DNA of 37,442 nt from positions 1 through 37,442 of the forward strand of contig JAGCLA010000035.1 in assembly GCA_017647225.1 (NCBI GenBank), in the 5' to 3' direction. The notes beneath the pieces were generated by a model, which was given only the letters and a program-made list of their open reading frames with translations, had not been told where the DNA came from and did no database searches. Position numbers and translations under genes: made by a program. This DNA comes from Bacteroidaceae bacterium. GTDB taxonomy: Bacteria; Bacteroidota; Bacteroidia; Bacteroidales; Bacteroidaceae. This document shows, one piece after another, positions 23,180 to 32,413 of the stretch. The stretch's first letter is position 1. Every line of letters starts with the position of its first letter.

Positions 23180-24517
23180 ATGGATGTATCTGCCTTGGTG
23201 CAGACTTTCTTGTTCGCATTGCCGGAGGTTAGTGTAAACCCTCCCTCTGTCAGTGCTGTTGTGGCTCTTGTCCTGGCAGGAATCCTTCTGTTGTTTTCTG
23301 CTTTTGCTTCAGGGTCGGAGATTGCTTTCTTCTCTTTATCGCGTGAGAATCTTGATGAACTGAGCGAAAGCAAGTCTTCTCGTGATAAGTTGATATTGAA
23401 ACTTATAGGTGAACCGGAAAGGTTGCTTGCTACAATTCTCATTGTAAACGATTTCGTAAATGTCGGAATCGTTATGTTGTTGAATTACTTCTTCTTGAGT
23501 ATATTCGATTTCGGTATCAATGCGGAATGGCTGGAGTTTCTTCTGCTGACGGTTGTGTTGACATTCCTGCTGTTGCTTTTCGGTGAGGTGATGCCTAAAA
23601 TCTATTCAAAGAGCAAGCCTATGAGGTTTGCACGTTTTGCATCAAGAGGATTCTTTGTGCTTTCGTTTCTATTGTCGCCCTTTGCCAAATTGCTTGTACG
23701 TTCAACAACATTTACACAGCGTCTTGTTTCGAAGAAGAGCCGTCTTATATCGGTCGATGAACTTGAACAGGCACTTGAGATGACCGACAATAAGGAAATC
23801 GGTGAGCAAAAGAAAATGCTTGAGGGTATTATCCGTTTTGGTGACGAAACGGTTAAGAATATCATGACATCGCGTCTTGATATGGTTATGCTTGGCATAC
23901 GTGCTCCCTATTCCGAGGTGCTGAAATGTGCTGCCGAAAATGCGTATTCCCGTATTCCTGTATATGGAAAGACACAAGATGACATACGAGGTGTGCTCTA
24001 TATCAAGGATTTGATTCCTTATCTTGACCGAGGTGAGAATTTCCGTTGGCAATCGCTGATGCGACAGCCGTTCTTTGTTCCCGAAACAAAGAAAATCGAT
24101 GACTTGCTGTGTGATTTCCAGACGGTAAAAGTGCATATGGCCATTGTTGTTGACGAATTCGGCGGTATATCGGGCCTTATAACACTTGAAGATATCATAG
24201 AGGAGATTGTTGGTGAAATCAATGACGAATTTGATGAGCCGGACACTTCGTACGAGCAACTCGAAGATAATGTATATCTTTTTGACGGCAGGACAATGCT
24301 CTCCGATTTCTACAAAATAACATCTCTTGACAGTGACGATTTCGAAGAATTTACAGGTGAGGCAGATACTCTTGCTGGTCTTCTGCTTGAAGTCAAGGGT
24401 GAATTCCCCGTCTTGCATGAGAAGATAGAGTGTAACGGGGTGCTTTTTGAGGTTGTACAAAAGGATAAGCACAGGATTGTTAAAATTAAAGCGACATTGC
24501 CGGGTGCCGATAAATAA
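23180..24517 (+). CDS. gldE: GldE-like CNNM/CBS membrane protein
   Basis: 445 residues from ATG 23180 (the frame also contains a TTG two codons earlier). Domains in order: DUF21/CNNM membrane region with four hydrophobic segments (about 20-190), two CBS domains (about 205-330, with IPVYGKTQDDIRGVLYIKD and VDEFGGISGLITLEDIIEEIVGEI) and a C-terminal CorC_HlyC domain (350-440). The position after ssb matches gldE of gliding Bacteroidota, but non-gliding relatives keep it too, probably for ion transport or lipoprotein-related envelope function. The gldD gene that often follows is not seen; a DUF308 protein takes its place. Confidence 0.9.
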   Translation: MDVSALVQTFLFALPEVSVNPPSVSAVVALVLAGILLLFSAFASGSEIAFFSLSRENLDELSESKSSRDKLILKLIGEPERLLATILIVNDFVNVGIVMLLNYFFLSIFDFGINAEWLEFLLLTVVLTFLLLLFGEVMPKIYSKSKPMRFARFASRGFFVLSFLLSPFAKLLVRSTTFTQRLVSKKSRLISVDELEQALEMTDNKEIGEQKKMLEGIIRFGDETVKNIMTSRLDMVMLGIRAPYSEVLKCAAENAYSRIPVYGKTQDDIRGVLYIKDLIPYLDRGENFRWQSLMRQPFFVPETKKIDDLLCDFQTVKVHMAIVVDEFGGISGLITLEDIIEEIVGEINDEFDEPDTSYEQLEDNVYLFDGRTMLSDFYKITSLDSDDFEEFTGEADTLAGLLLEVKGEFPVLHEKIECNGVLFEVVQKDKHRIVKIKATLPGADK

Positions 24518-24576
24518 TTAAGTAAAATTATCGCATTTTGCAAGGTTGTAGTGTCAGCTCCGGTGTTTGTCTATAT

Positions 24577-25140
24577 ATGATTAATTTTTTTAGAGATATT
24601 GTTATGAACAGTGTTATTAGAAGTCTTTCTGCGGTGCTTATAGGTGTACTGCTTATTGTCCTTAAGGATAGCGCTATGCCATTTTTGGTGCGTCTTGTCG
24701 GTGTTGCATTTTTCTTGCCTGCACTAATCTCGGTAATCAATATCTATTCTACACGCAAAGGGGCTCCTCTGTTTCCAATGGTGCTCATGTCTATTGTAGA
24801 TGTCGGCTCTATGCTTTTTGGATTGTGGCTGATCATATTCCCTATTACATTTATTGAATTGTTTGTGGGAATGCTTGCTGTTGCACTTTTTTGCTTTTCA
24901 TTGTTTCAGATATATGTTATCCTCTCTTCTTATGGCCGCGTGGGGTTGCAATGGGGGCTGTTGGCTACACCTGTGTTGCTTGCTGTGTTGTCTGTGGTTC
25001 TGTTTGCCAATCCTTTCGGAACAATGAAGACTGTTTCTGTCATTCTTGGAATCTGTGCTATAGTTTCGGGAATTTCAGATGTTTTGATATATATATTGGC
25101 TAACAGAAACTTGCCGAAACATTCCGAAACAATAGAATAA
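24577..25140 (+). CDS. DUF308-like multi-pass membrane protein
   Basis: About 187 residues with six hydrophobic segments in three similar pairs, as in DUF308 (HdeD-like) proteins. The open frame begins earlier (24538), but the ATG at 24577 (MINFFRDIVMNSVIRS) or 24604 (MNSVIRSLSAV) is a better start, since homologues begin just before the first membrane helix. No catalytic motif is present. It follows gldE by 59 bp and may be co-transcribed with it. The function is unknown. Confidence 0.75.
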   Translation: MINFFRDIVMNSVIRSLSAVLIGVLLIVLKDSAMPFLVRLVGVAFFLPALISVINIYSTRKGAPLFPMVLMSIVDVGSMLFGLWLIIFPITFIELFVGMLAVALFCFSLFQIYVILSSYGRVGLQWGLLATPVLLAVLSVVLFANPFGTMKTVSVILGICAIVSGISDVLIYILANRNLPKHSETIE

Positions 25141-25218
25141 AATGTTTTGGGTTGTAATTGTTAAAAAAAGTTCCGTTCAAAAGGTTAGTTTTTCATAAAA
25201 AAATGTAAACTTTGCATT

Positions 25219-25911
25219 ATGAATGAAATAAACGAACTGTTCCAGCAAATAGTTTCCCAGATCTCTGTTTTAGAGGTTGTTCTGAAGGGAATGATAATAG
25301 GTATTGTTGCTTCAGCTCCAATGGGTCCTGTTGGTGTGCTCTGCATACAACGTACCTTGAACAAGGGACGCTCGCACGGCTTTGTGACTGGTGTTGGTGC
25401 CGCGCTAAGCGATATCCTTTATGCTTTGCTGACGGGTTACGGACTTTCATTCCTCTACGATATAATCAGCAATCAGACAACACTCTTGTGGATGCAACTC
25501 ATTGGTGCCACAATTATGTTTGTCTTCGGTTTGCATACATATCGTACAAACCCTATGAAAAACACTCGCAATGTGAGCCATAATAAAAGTAGCCTTTTGC
25601 GTAATGGTATAACCGGTTTCTTCATTACATTGTCTAATCCGACCATAATACTCTTGTTCTTAGGCTTGTTTACTCCGCTGAACTTCATGTTGCCGGAGTT
25701 GTCATTCCCGATGCAGTGCATTGGTTATCTGTCAATTTTTGGTGGAGCAGTACTGTGGTGGTTCTTTATCACTTATGTTGTAAACAAGTTGAGAGAACGT
25801 TTTGATGTACGCGGAGTAAGAATTATAAACCGTATTATCGGTTGTGTTGTAATGGGCGGCTCTTTGATTGGAGCAGTGCTTATATATACCGGTGTTTGGT
25901 CACTACATTAA
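25219..25911 (+). CDS. LysE/RhtB family transporter
   Basis: 230 residues with six membrane helices. The LysE signature ASAPMGPVGVLCIQRTLNKGRSHGFVTGVGAALSD lies in helix 1-2 (about residues 33-68), and a second typical segment GFFITLSNPTIILLFLG lies mid-protein. Members export amino acids or related small molecules. A TAAACTTTGC element just upstream may be the -7 box. DUF4924 begins 11 bp after the stop. The substrate is unknown; the lack of a linked regulator gives no clue. Confidence 0.88.
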   Translation: MNEINELFQQIVSQISVLEVVLKGMIIGIVASAPMGPVGVLCIQRTLNKGRSHGFVTGVGAALSDILYALLTGYGLSFLYDIISNQTTLLWMQLIGATIMFVFGLHTYRTNPMKNTRNVSHNKSSLLRNGITGFFITLSNPTIILLFLGLFTPLNFMLPELSFPMQCIGYLSIFGGAVLWWFFITYVVNKLRERFDVRGVRIINRIIGCVVMGGSLIGAVLIYTGVWSLH

Positions 25912-25922
25912 ATTTTACCGTT

Positions 25923-26477
25923 TTGTTTATTTCAAGAGAACTTCGAAAAAAGAATATAGCGGAGTATCTGCTATATATGTGGCAGGTCGAAGACCTGTTG
26001 CGTGCCAATGGCTTGTCAATTGAAAAAGTGAAGACGAGTCTGGTAGAACCTTATGGACTTGATGATGCAGCTTCTGCAGAATTGTGTCTGTGGTATGAAA
26101 ATATTATAGAGATGATGCGTCAGGAAGGTGTCAAGGAGAGTGGACACCTGCAGATTAACAAGAATGTTATAATAAACCTGACCGATTTGCATTTACGTCT
26201 TTTGAAGTCGCCTAAGGTGCCTTTTTATTCGGCTGCATACTATAAGGCTTTGCCGTTTATAGTAGAATTCCGTACAAAGAGTGAGGGACGTGAAAAGAAT
26301 GAACTCGAAAATTGTTTTGATGCTCTCTACATGGTGTGGCTGATGAAACTGCAAAAAAGAGAGATAAATGAAGAAACATTGAAGGCTACAGCAGAGATTG
26401 GTAAATTCATTTCCATGCTCTCGCTCTATTTCAAAGAGGAAGAAGAGGGTAAACTGGACCTTGAAAGTGAGGATTGA
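25923..26477 (+). CDS. DUF4924 protein, TTG start
   Basis: The family normally starts near (M)FIxxELRKKNIAEYLLYMWQVED. Here that point is a TTG codon at 25923 (TTG TTT ATT TCA), giving MFISRELRKKNIAEYLLY and 184 residues. The open frame extends upstream to 25842 inside the LysE gene, but that part is unrelated to the family. The protein is mostly helical with an acidic C terminus (FKEEEEGKLDLESED); function unknown, largely limited to Bacteroidota. It sits between the LysE gene and prfC. Confidence 0.85.
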   Translation: MFISRELRKKNIAEYLLYMWQVEDLLRANGLSIEKVKTSLVEPYGLDDAASAELCLWYENIIEMMRQEGVKESGHLQINKNVIINLTDLHLRLLKSPKVPFYSAAYYKALPFIVEFRTKSEGREKNELENCFDALYMVWLMKLQKREINEETLKATAEIGKFISMLSLYFKEEEEGKLDLESED

Positions 26478-26504
26478 TTATATTAAAACGAAAATAATTC
26501 ACGA

Positions 26505-28082
26505 ATGAGCAATATAAAAGAAGAGATTGCAAGACGCAGAACATTTGCGATTATATCGCACCCCGATGCCGGTAAGACTACGCTGACCGAAAAACTTTTG
26601 CTTTTTGGTGGTCAGATACAGGTGGCCGGTGCTGTAAAGTCAAATAAGATAAAGAAGACCGCTACGTCCGACTGGATGGAAATTGAAAAGCAGCGTGGTA
26701 TTTCTGTTACCACTTCTGTAATGGAGTTCGACTATGAGGGTTATAAGATAAATATCCTTGATACTCCTGGTCACCAGGACTTTGCAGAGGATACATTCCG
26801 TACATTGACCGCTGTTGACAGCGTTATCATTGTTGTTGACAGTGCAAAGGGTGTGGAAACACAGACACGTAAGCTTATGTCTGTCTGTCGTATGCGTAAT
26901 ACGCCGGTTATTGTCTATGTCAATAAGATGGACCGTGAAGGTCGCGATCCTTTTGAATTGCTTGATGAACTTGAAAGCGAGTTGCAGATAGCTGTACGTC
27001 CGCTCAGCTGGCCTATTGATCAGGGAGCGCGTTTCAAGGGTGTGTATAATATATACGAACAGAAACTTGATCTTTTCACACCTAACAAGCAGCGTGTTAC
27101 CGAAAAGGTGGAAATCGATGTAAACAGCGACGAACTTGAGAATAGTATTGGCGAGGATTTGGCATATAAGTTGCGTTCCGACCTTGAACTTGTTGACGGT
27201 GTATATCCCGAATTTAATGTGCAGGATTATCTTGATGCAAAGGTTGCTCCTGTGTTCTTTGGTTCTGCACTGAACAATTTTGGTGTAGAGGAATTGTTGA
27301 ACTGTTTTGTGAAGATAGCTCCAAGTCCGCGTCCTGTGCAGGCTGTAGAGCGTATGGTGTCGCCCGAAGATTCCAAATTTACCGGTTTTATCTTTAAGAT
27401 AACTGCTAATATCGACCCTAATCACCGCTCATGCGTCGCATTCTGTAAAATCTGTTCAGGTAAATTTGTACGTAATACCCCTTATCGTCACATACGTTTA
27501 GGTAAGGATTTACGATTCTCTTCACCGACCCAGTTTATGGCGCAGCGTAAGAGTACCATCGAAGAGGCTTACCCCGGTGATATAATCGGTTTGCCCGATA
27601 CAGGTAACTTCAAGATTGGTGATACATTGACCGAAGGTGAACTTTTGCATTTCAAGGGATTGCCAAGCTTCTCGCCCGAAATGTTCAAATATATCGAGAA
27701 TGCAGACCCAATGAAAACAAAGCAGTTGGCAAAGGGTATCGACCAGCTTATGGGCGAGGGTGTCGCTCAGTTGTTCGTAAATCAGCATAACGGCAGAAAA
27801 CTTATCGGTACAGTAGGACAGTTGCAGTTTGAGGTTATCCAATATCGTCTTGAAAACGAGTACAACGCTAAATGTCGTTGGGAGCCTGTAAGTCTTTACA
27901 AGGCGTGCTGGATTGAAAGTGACGATGCTGCGGAGCTTGAAGCATTCAAAAAACGCAAGTATCAATATATGGCAAAGGATATCGAAGGACGTGATGTCTT
28001 TCTTGCAGACAGCAACTATGTGTTGCAGATGGCGCAGAACGACTTCAAGTCAATACGTTTCCATTTTACAAGCGAATTCTAA
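26505..28082 (+). CDS. prfC: peptide chain release factor 3
   Basis: 525 residues. GTPase motifs: P-loop SHPDAGKT (18-25), DTPGH (86-90) and NKMD (140-143); the switch region [17 protein letters not shown] is the RF3 form. The C-terminal half with [35 protein letters not shown] is diagnostic of RF3 rather than EF-G. It recycles RF1/RF2 from the ribosome after termination. Length is standard. A tsaC-type gene follows after 12 bp and co-transcription through fmt is likely. Confidence 0.97.
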   Translation: MSNIKEEIARRRTFAIISHPDAGKTTLTEKLLLFGGQIQVAGAVKSNKIKKTATSDWMEIEKQRGISVTTSVMEFDYEGYKINILDTPGHQDFAEDTFRTLTAVDSVIIVVDSAKGVETQTRKLMSVCRMRNTPVIVYVNKMDREGRDPFELLDELESELQIAVRPLSWPIDQGARFKGVYNIYEQKLDLFTPNKQRVTEKVEIDVNSDELENSIGEDLAYKLRSDLELVDGVYPEFNVQDYLDAKVAPVFFGSALNNFGVEELLNCFVKIAPSPRPVQAVERMVSPEDSKFTGFIFKITANIDPNHRSCVAFCKICSGKFVRNTPYRHIRLGKDLRFSSPTQFMAQRKSTIEEAYPGDIIGLPDTGNFKIGDTLTEGELLHFKGLPSFSPEMFKYIENADPMKTKQLAKGIDQLMGEGVAQLFVNQHNGRKLIGTVGQLQFEVIQYRLENEYNAKCRWEPVSLYKACWIESDDAAELEAFKKRKYQYMAKDIEGRDVFLADSNYVLQMAQNDFKSIRFHFTSEF

Positions 28083-28094
28083 AAAAACGGCGTT

Positions 28095-28667
28095 ATGGGT
28101 ACTATAGCAGATGAAGCAAAGAAATGTGTCGAGATAATGCGTAAGGGTGGTGTAATCCTCTATCCCACAGATACAGTGTGGGGGATAGGTTGCGATGCCA
28201 CTAATCCTGAAGCTGTCAAGCGTGTATATAAAATAAAGAAACGCGAGGATAGCAAGGCGTTGCTCTTGCTTGTTGACAGTGCCGACCGTCTTGCACGCTA
28301 TGTCGGTGATGTGCCTGCTGTGGCATGGGATTTGATAGAGCTTACGACAAAACCGTTGACTATAATATATGACGGTGCAAGGAACCTTGCTCCAAATCTG
28401 ATAGCCGAAGACGGAAGCATAGGTATAAGGGTTACATCGGAGATGTTCTCGAAAGAGTTGTGTTACCGTTTCCAGAAGGCTGTCGTTTCAACATCGGCAA
28501 ATATCAGCGGTGAGCCGACACCGAACAATTTCAGCGAAATAAGCCCTGAAATTATTGATGCGGTCGATTACGTTGTAAATTATAAGCAATTGGAACTCGG
28601 TAAGGCCAAATCGTCAAGCATAATTAAGTTGACAAAGAACGGAACAGTTTCAATAATAAGGGAATAA
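28095..28667 (+). CDS. threonylcarbamoyl-AMP synthase (TsaC/Sua5/YrdC)
   Basis: 190 residues with the YrdC signature: GGVILYPTDTVWGIGCDAT (about 18-36), KIKKREDSKALLLL (the KRxxxKPL-like motif) and STSANISGEPTP. It makes threonylcarbamoyl-AMP for the t6A37 modification of ANN-decoding tRNAs. The C-terminal Sua5 domain is absent, so this is the short TsaC form. The stop TAA overlaps the next ATG by one base (TAATG), so translation is coupled to the ClC gene. Confidence 0.93.
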   Translation: MGTIADEAKKCVEIMRKGGVILYPTDTVWGIGCDATNPEAVKRVYKIKKREDSKALLLLVDSADRLARYVGDVPAVAWDLIELTTKPLTIIYDGARNLAPNLIAEDGSIGIRVTSEMFSKELCYRFQKAVVSTSANISGEPTPNNFSEISPEIIDAVDYVVNYKQLELGKAKSSSIIKLTKNGTVSIIRE

Positions 28668-30451
28668 TGGATAAGGCAAAGGAAAATGGAATGCTTGAAC
28701 GTTTCATTGCCTGGCGTGAAAAGCATATATCACAGAATCAGTTCGTTCTGATACTGAGTCTTATTGTAGGAGTGCTGTCTGCACTTGCTGCATTTGCTCT
28801 GAAACACCTGATACATTTTATACAGCATCTGCTGACCGGTGACTTTGATGCGCAGACATTCAACTGGCTCTATCTTGTATATCCTGTTATCGGTATTTTT
28901 GTAACCGGGTTGTTTATACGCCGAGTCGTACGTGACGATATTAGTCATGGAGTAACAAAAGTACTCTATGCCATATCGTGTCGAAAAGGAAAAATAAGAA
29001 GGCATAATACATGGTCGTCGCTTATAGCCAGCGGTATAACCATCGGTTTCGGCGGTTCTGTCGGTGCCGAGTCCCCTATTGTAATGACCGGTTCTGCCAT
29101 AGGCTCTAATCTTGGCCGTCTTTTCAAGATGGAGAAAAAGGTTATGATGCTTCTCATTGGATGTGGTGCTGCCGGTGCTGTATCGGGTATCTTCAAGGCC
29201 CCCATTGCCGGTCTTGTATTCACCCTTGAGGTGCTGATGCTTGACCTTACCATGTCGTCGTTGTTGCCTCTTCTCATTTCGAGTGTTACGGCAGCAACAT
29301 TGTCATACATTCTCATGGGTACGGAAGCGATGTTCGAATTTCACATGGAGGACGCTTTCGACCTTGCACGTGTGCCATATGTAATACTGCTCGGAGTTGT
29401 ATGTGGTCTGGTATCGTTGTATTTTACACACGTTACGACAGCTATCGAAAAGCAGTTCAAGAAACTGAGCAATCCTTATTACAAATTACTTATCGGAGGC
29501 GGTATATTGAGTGTGTTGATATTTCTTTTCCCCCCATTGTATGGCGAAGGTTATGAAACCATAAATCAGCTTATAAACGGAACATCTGAAAATATTATCC
29601 TCGATAACTCTCTGTTCTACGGACATGCCAAGTATATATTGGTATATATGTTCTTTATAATACTGTTCAAGGCGTTTGCATCGACTGTAACCAATTGCGC
29701 AGGAGGTTGTGGCGGTATATTTGCTCCAAGTCTTTTCCTCGGCTGTATTTCAGGCTATCTTTTTGCAAGTATCTGCAATATGACCTCATGGGGCGTTCCT
29801 GTTTCGGACAAGAACTTTGCGCTTTTTGGTATGGCTGCGCTTATGTCGGGAGTCTTCCATGCACCATTGACAGGTGTGTTCCTTATTGCCGAATTGACCG
29901 GCGGATATGCTCTCTTCCTGCCGTTGATGATTGTTTCGGTATGTTCGTATCTTACTGTTAAGATATTTGACAGCAATAATATATATGCAATACGTCTTGC
30001 ACAGCGTGGTGAGCTTATTACTCATCATAAGGACCAGGCAGTGCTTACAATTCTTAAGGTTGCCGATGTTATCGAACGCGACTTTATGAAGATAAGTCCC
30101 GATATGGATCTTGGTGCGCTCACTTCTGTTGTGGCAAAGACACGTCGTAATATATTCCCGGTTGTGGATGCAGGAAATCGTCTTGTCGGTATCTTGTATC
30201 TTGATGATATAAGACATATAATGTTCCGTCAGGAACTTTACCACCGTTATAATGTGGCGGTGCTTATGCGCAAGGTGCCTGAAAGACTCTGTATAACTGA
30301 GCCTATGGAGGCTGTAATGCGTAAGTTTGAGGATACAGGTGCATGGAACTTGCCTGTTGAGGATATCTCGGGCGAGTATATAGGCTTTATATCAAAGTCG
30401 GCTATATTTACGGCTTATCGCAAGACCTTGTTGGAATTTACATCGGATTAA
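28667..30451 (+). CDS. ClC-type chloride channel/antiporter with CBS domains
   Basis: 594 residues. The ClC region (about 25-430) has the selectivity motif GGSVGAESP with gating glutamate E136, the internal proton glutamate E188 (FTLEVL), and GGCGGIFAPSLFLG. Retention of both glutamates points to an H+/Cl- exchanger rather than a channel. Two CBS domains (about 455-590) end the protein and could sense adenine nucleotides. The third filter motif is SHGVTKVL instead of GSGIP, a normal variant for the CBS-type ClCs. It is translationally coupled to the tsaC-type gene upstream and followed by fmt. Confidence 0.92.
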   Translation: MDKAKENGMLERFIAWREKHISQNQFVLILSLIVGVLSALAAFALKHLIHFIQHLLTGDFDAQTFNWLYLVYPVIGIFVTGLFIRRVVRDDISHGVTKVLYAISCRKGKIRRHNTWSSLIASGITIGFGGSVGAESPIVMTGSAIGSNLGRLFKMEKKVMMLLIGCGAAGAVSGIFKAPIAGLVFTLEVLMLDLTMSSLLPLLISSVTAATLSYILMGTEAMFEFHMEDAFDLARVPYVILLGVVCGLVSLYFTHVTTAIEKQFKKLSNPYYKLLIGGGILSVLIFLFPPLYGEGYETINQLINGTSENIILDNSLFYGHAKYILVYMFFIILFKAFASTVTNCAGGCGGIFAPSLFLGCISGYLFASICNMTSWGVPVSDKNFALFGMAALMSGVFHAPLTGVFLIAELTGGYALFLPLMIVSVCSYLTVKIFDSNNIYAIRLAQRGELITHHKDQAVLTILKVADVIERDFMKISPDMDLGALTSVVAKTRRNIFPVVDAGNRLVGILYLDDIRHIMFRQELYHRYNVAVLMRKVPERLCITEPMEAVMRKFEDTGAWNLPVEDISGEYIGFISKSAIFTAYRKTLLEFTSD

Positions 30452-30461
30452 ATCGTTACAA

Positions 30462-31454
30462 ATGATGGATAAACTTAGAATAGTATATTTGGGTACTCCC
30501 GATTTCGCAGTAGAACCCTTGCGCCGTCTTTTTGAGAATCAAAAGGCTTGTGCTGATTGTGGTTATGAGGTGGTCGGTGTTGTTACAATGCCCGACAAAA
30601 TGATAAATAAACGCGGTGCTCAACTTCTTATGAGTCCTGTCAAGCAGTATGCGGTTGAGGTAGGTTTGCCTGTTCTGCAGCCGGAGTCATTGAAAGATGA
30701 GACATTTCAGGCGGCCTTGCGTAGCTGGCGTGCCGACTTGCAGATAGTTGTTGCTTTCCGCATGCTTCCTGAATCCGTATGGAATATGCCACGTCTTGGC
30801 ACATTCAATCTTCATGCATCGTTGTTGCCACAATACCGAGGTGCAGCGCCTATCAATTGGGCAATAATCAATGGAGATAAGGAAACGGGTGTAACGACTT
30901 TTTTCCTTAAACACGAAATTGATACAGGCGATGTCATATATCGCGACGTGGTTGCAATTGACGAGAAGGATAATGCAGGAACGCTTCACGACAAGTTGAT
31001 GTTGCAGGGTGGTGATACCGTTATGCGCACCGTTGAGGCTATAGTAAACGGAAATGTAACAGCCATTGCTCAAGATGCAATGTATGCATCGGAATTGGAA
31101 TTGCGTCCTGCACCCAAAATCTTCCGCGATACATGCCGTATATCATGGACTAAGAGCGTTGTAGAAATCTATGATTTTGTGCGTGGTATGTCGCCATATC
31201 CAGCAGCATGGTTCGAACTTGCCGATGCCGACGGTAAGGCTGTTGCAATAAAGGTCTATGAGGTTGCCAAGGAGTTCTGTAGCCATAATGTTGAAACAGG
31301 AACATTACTTACCGATGGCAAGTCATATATGAAGGTTGCTGTTGAAGGCGGTTATGTGGCATTGCTCGATGTTCAGCTTGCCGGAAAGAAACGTATGCCT
31401 GTTGCAGACCTGTTGAGAGGATTTGATATAAAGGATATGAAAATCAACGACTGA
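30462..31454 (+). CDS. fmt: methionyl-tRNA formyltransferase
   Basis: 330 residues (starting MM; the second ATG at 30465 is equally possible). Signatures: GTPDFA (11-16), the 10-formyl-THF site FNLHASLLPQYRGAAP (N116, H118, SLLPxYRG) and catalytic D154 (EIDTGD); the C-terminal OB-fold domain has SWTKSVVEIYDFVRGMSPYPAAW. It formylates initiator Met-tRNA. Together with prfC and the tsaC-type gene it forms a translation-related run, with the ClC gene inserted. It converges on the fRMsr gene with only five bases between the stops. Confidence 0.96.
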   Translation: MMDKLRIVYLGTPDFAVEPLRRLFENQKACADCGYEVVGVVTMPDKMINKRGAQLLMSPVKQYAVEVGLPVLQPESLKDETFQAALRSWRADLQIVVAFRMLPESVWNMPRLGTFNLHASLLPQYRGAAPINWAIINGDKETGVTTFFLKHEIDTGDVIYRDVVAIDEKDNAGTLHDKLMLQGGDTVMRTVEAIVNGNVTAIAQDAMYASELELRPAPKIFRDTCRISWTKSVVEIYDFVRGMSPYPAAWFELADADGKAVAIKVYEVAKEFCSHNVETGTLLTDGKSYMKVAVEGGYVALLDVQLAGKKRMPVADLLRGFDIKDMKIND

Positions 31455-31459
31455 ATTGT

Positions 31460-31936
31460 TTAGCCTTGGAACAGGTCGGCAATTCTTTCCAACCATTCAC
31501 GGTCGGTTTCATCAAATGTGGCAAGGTTTTCGCTGTCAATGTCAAGTACGGCAGTAACCTTGCCATTCTTGTCTGATACGGGAACTACAATTTCGCTTTT
31601 CGAAGCACTGCTGCAGGCTATATGCCCGGGGAATTGTTCTACATCGGGAACTACTTGTGTCGTGCGTTTCTCCCATGCCGTACCGCATACACCTTTTCCG
31701 AACTTTATGCGACTGCATGCCAACGGCCCTTGGAATGGCCCGAGAATTAGCTCGTTGTTGACGACACGGTAGAATCCTGTCCACCAGAATCCGAAAGTGT
31801 TGTGAATCATGGCTACGATATTGGCCATATTGGCAATGGTGTCGTTTTCGCCTTCTATGAGTGAAACTATCTGTTTGTAGAGTAGGGCGTATTTTTCTTC
31901 CTTATTGCCGTCAGCTATATGTAGTTCTTCTGCCAT
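31460..31936 (-). CDS. free methionine-(R)-sulfoxide reductase, GAF domain
   Basis: 158 residues from ATG 31936; the upstream 20 codons run into the hairpin before the gene and are not coding. The GAF-fold signature of fRMsr is clear: three conserved cysteines C74 (LACSRI), C84 (GKGVCGTAW) and C108 (HIACSSASKSEIVVPV), spaced exactly as in the E. coli enzyme (84, 94, 118). It reduces free Met-R-sulfoxide with thioredoxin. It converges on fmt. The terminator at 31958 just upstream means it probably has its own weak promoter or read-through from ridA. Confidence 0.93.
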   Translation of the reverse strand: MAEELHIADGNKEEKYALLYKQIVSLIEGENDTIANMANIVAMIHNTFGFWWTGFYRVVNNELILGPFQGPLACSRIKFGKGVCGTAWEKRTTQVVPDVEQFPGHIACSSASKSEIVVPVSDKNGKVTAVLDIDSENLATFDETDREWLERIADLFQG

Positions 31937-31957
31937 ATCTATTGTTATAGTCAATAA

Positions 31958-31987
31958 AAATCGCGACAGGAATTCCTGTCGCGATTT
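31958..31987 (-). terminator. terminator after ridA
   Basis: A 30-nt perfect palindrome (arms 31958-31970 and 31975-31987, loop AATT), followed on the - strand by five T residues (with the arm's own). It ends the ridA transcript before the fRMsr gene. Confidence 0.88.
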
Positions 31988-32004
31988 GAATATCAAACTG
32001 TTTC

Positions 32005-32379
32005 TTAAAGTTCTGCGATTACCTCAACTTCTACAAGAACATTCTTTGGAAGTGTCTTTACTGCTACGCATGAACGTGCAGGTTTGCTTGTGAAGTATTC
32101 TGCATAAACAGCATTGAATGCAACGAAGTCTGCCATGTCGCTGAGGAAACATGTTGTCTTTACAACTTTGTCAAACGATGTGCCTGCCTCTGCAAGAACT
32201 GCTGCGAGGTTTTTCATTACCTGTGTAGCCTGGTCTGTAATACCTTCTGCTTCAACGTTGCCTGTTGCAGGGTTGATGGGTATCTGACCTGATGTGAACA
32301 ACATGTTACCACACTTGATAGCCTGTGAATAAGGACCGATAGCCTCGGGAGCATTGCTTGTATAAACTTTTTCCAACAT
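32005..32379 (-). CDS. ridA: RidA-type enamine/imine deaminase
   Basis: 124 residues of the YjgF/YER057c/UK114 family. The active-site residues are present: Y17 (GPYSQA), R102 (PARSCVAV) and E118. RidA hydrolyses the reactive 2-aminoacrylate and imine made by PLP enzymes such as threonine and serine dehydratases. It lies 34 bp after ilvA on the same strand, a direct functional pairing: the dehydratase makes the enamine and RidA speeds its conversion to the keto acid. A strong terminator follows. Confidence 0.95.
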   Translation of the reverse strand: MLEKVYTSNAPEAIGPYSQAIKCGNMLFTSGQIPINPATGNVEAEGITDQATQVMKNLAAVLAEAGTSFDKVVKTTCFLSDMADFVAFNAVYAEYFTSKPARSCVAVKTLPKNVLVEVEVIAEL

Positions 32380-32413
32380 AGTTTTATATTTTAAATTAAT
32401 GGTTTGCTGAATT

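Noticed and set aside
26640-27425. 261-codon leftward frame within prfC
   Set aside because: Antisense to a fully conserved prfC; no recognisable protein.
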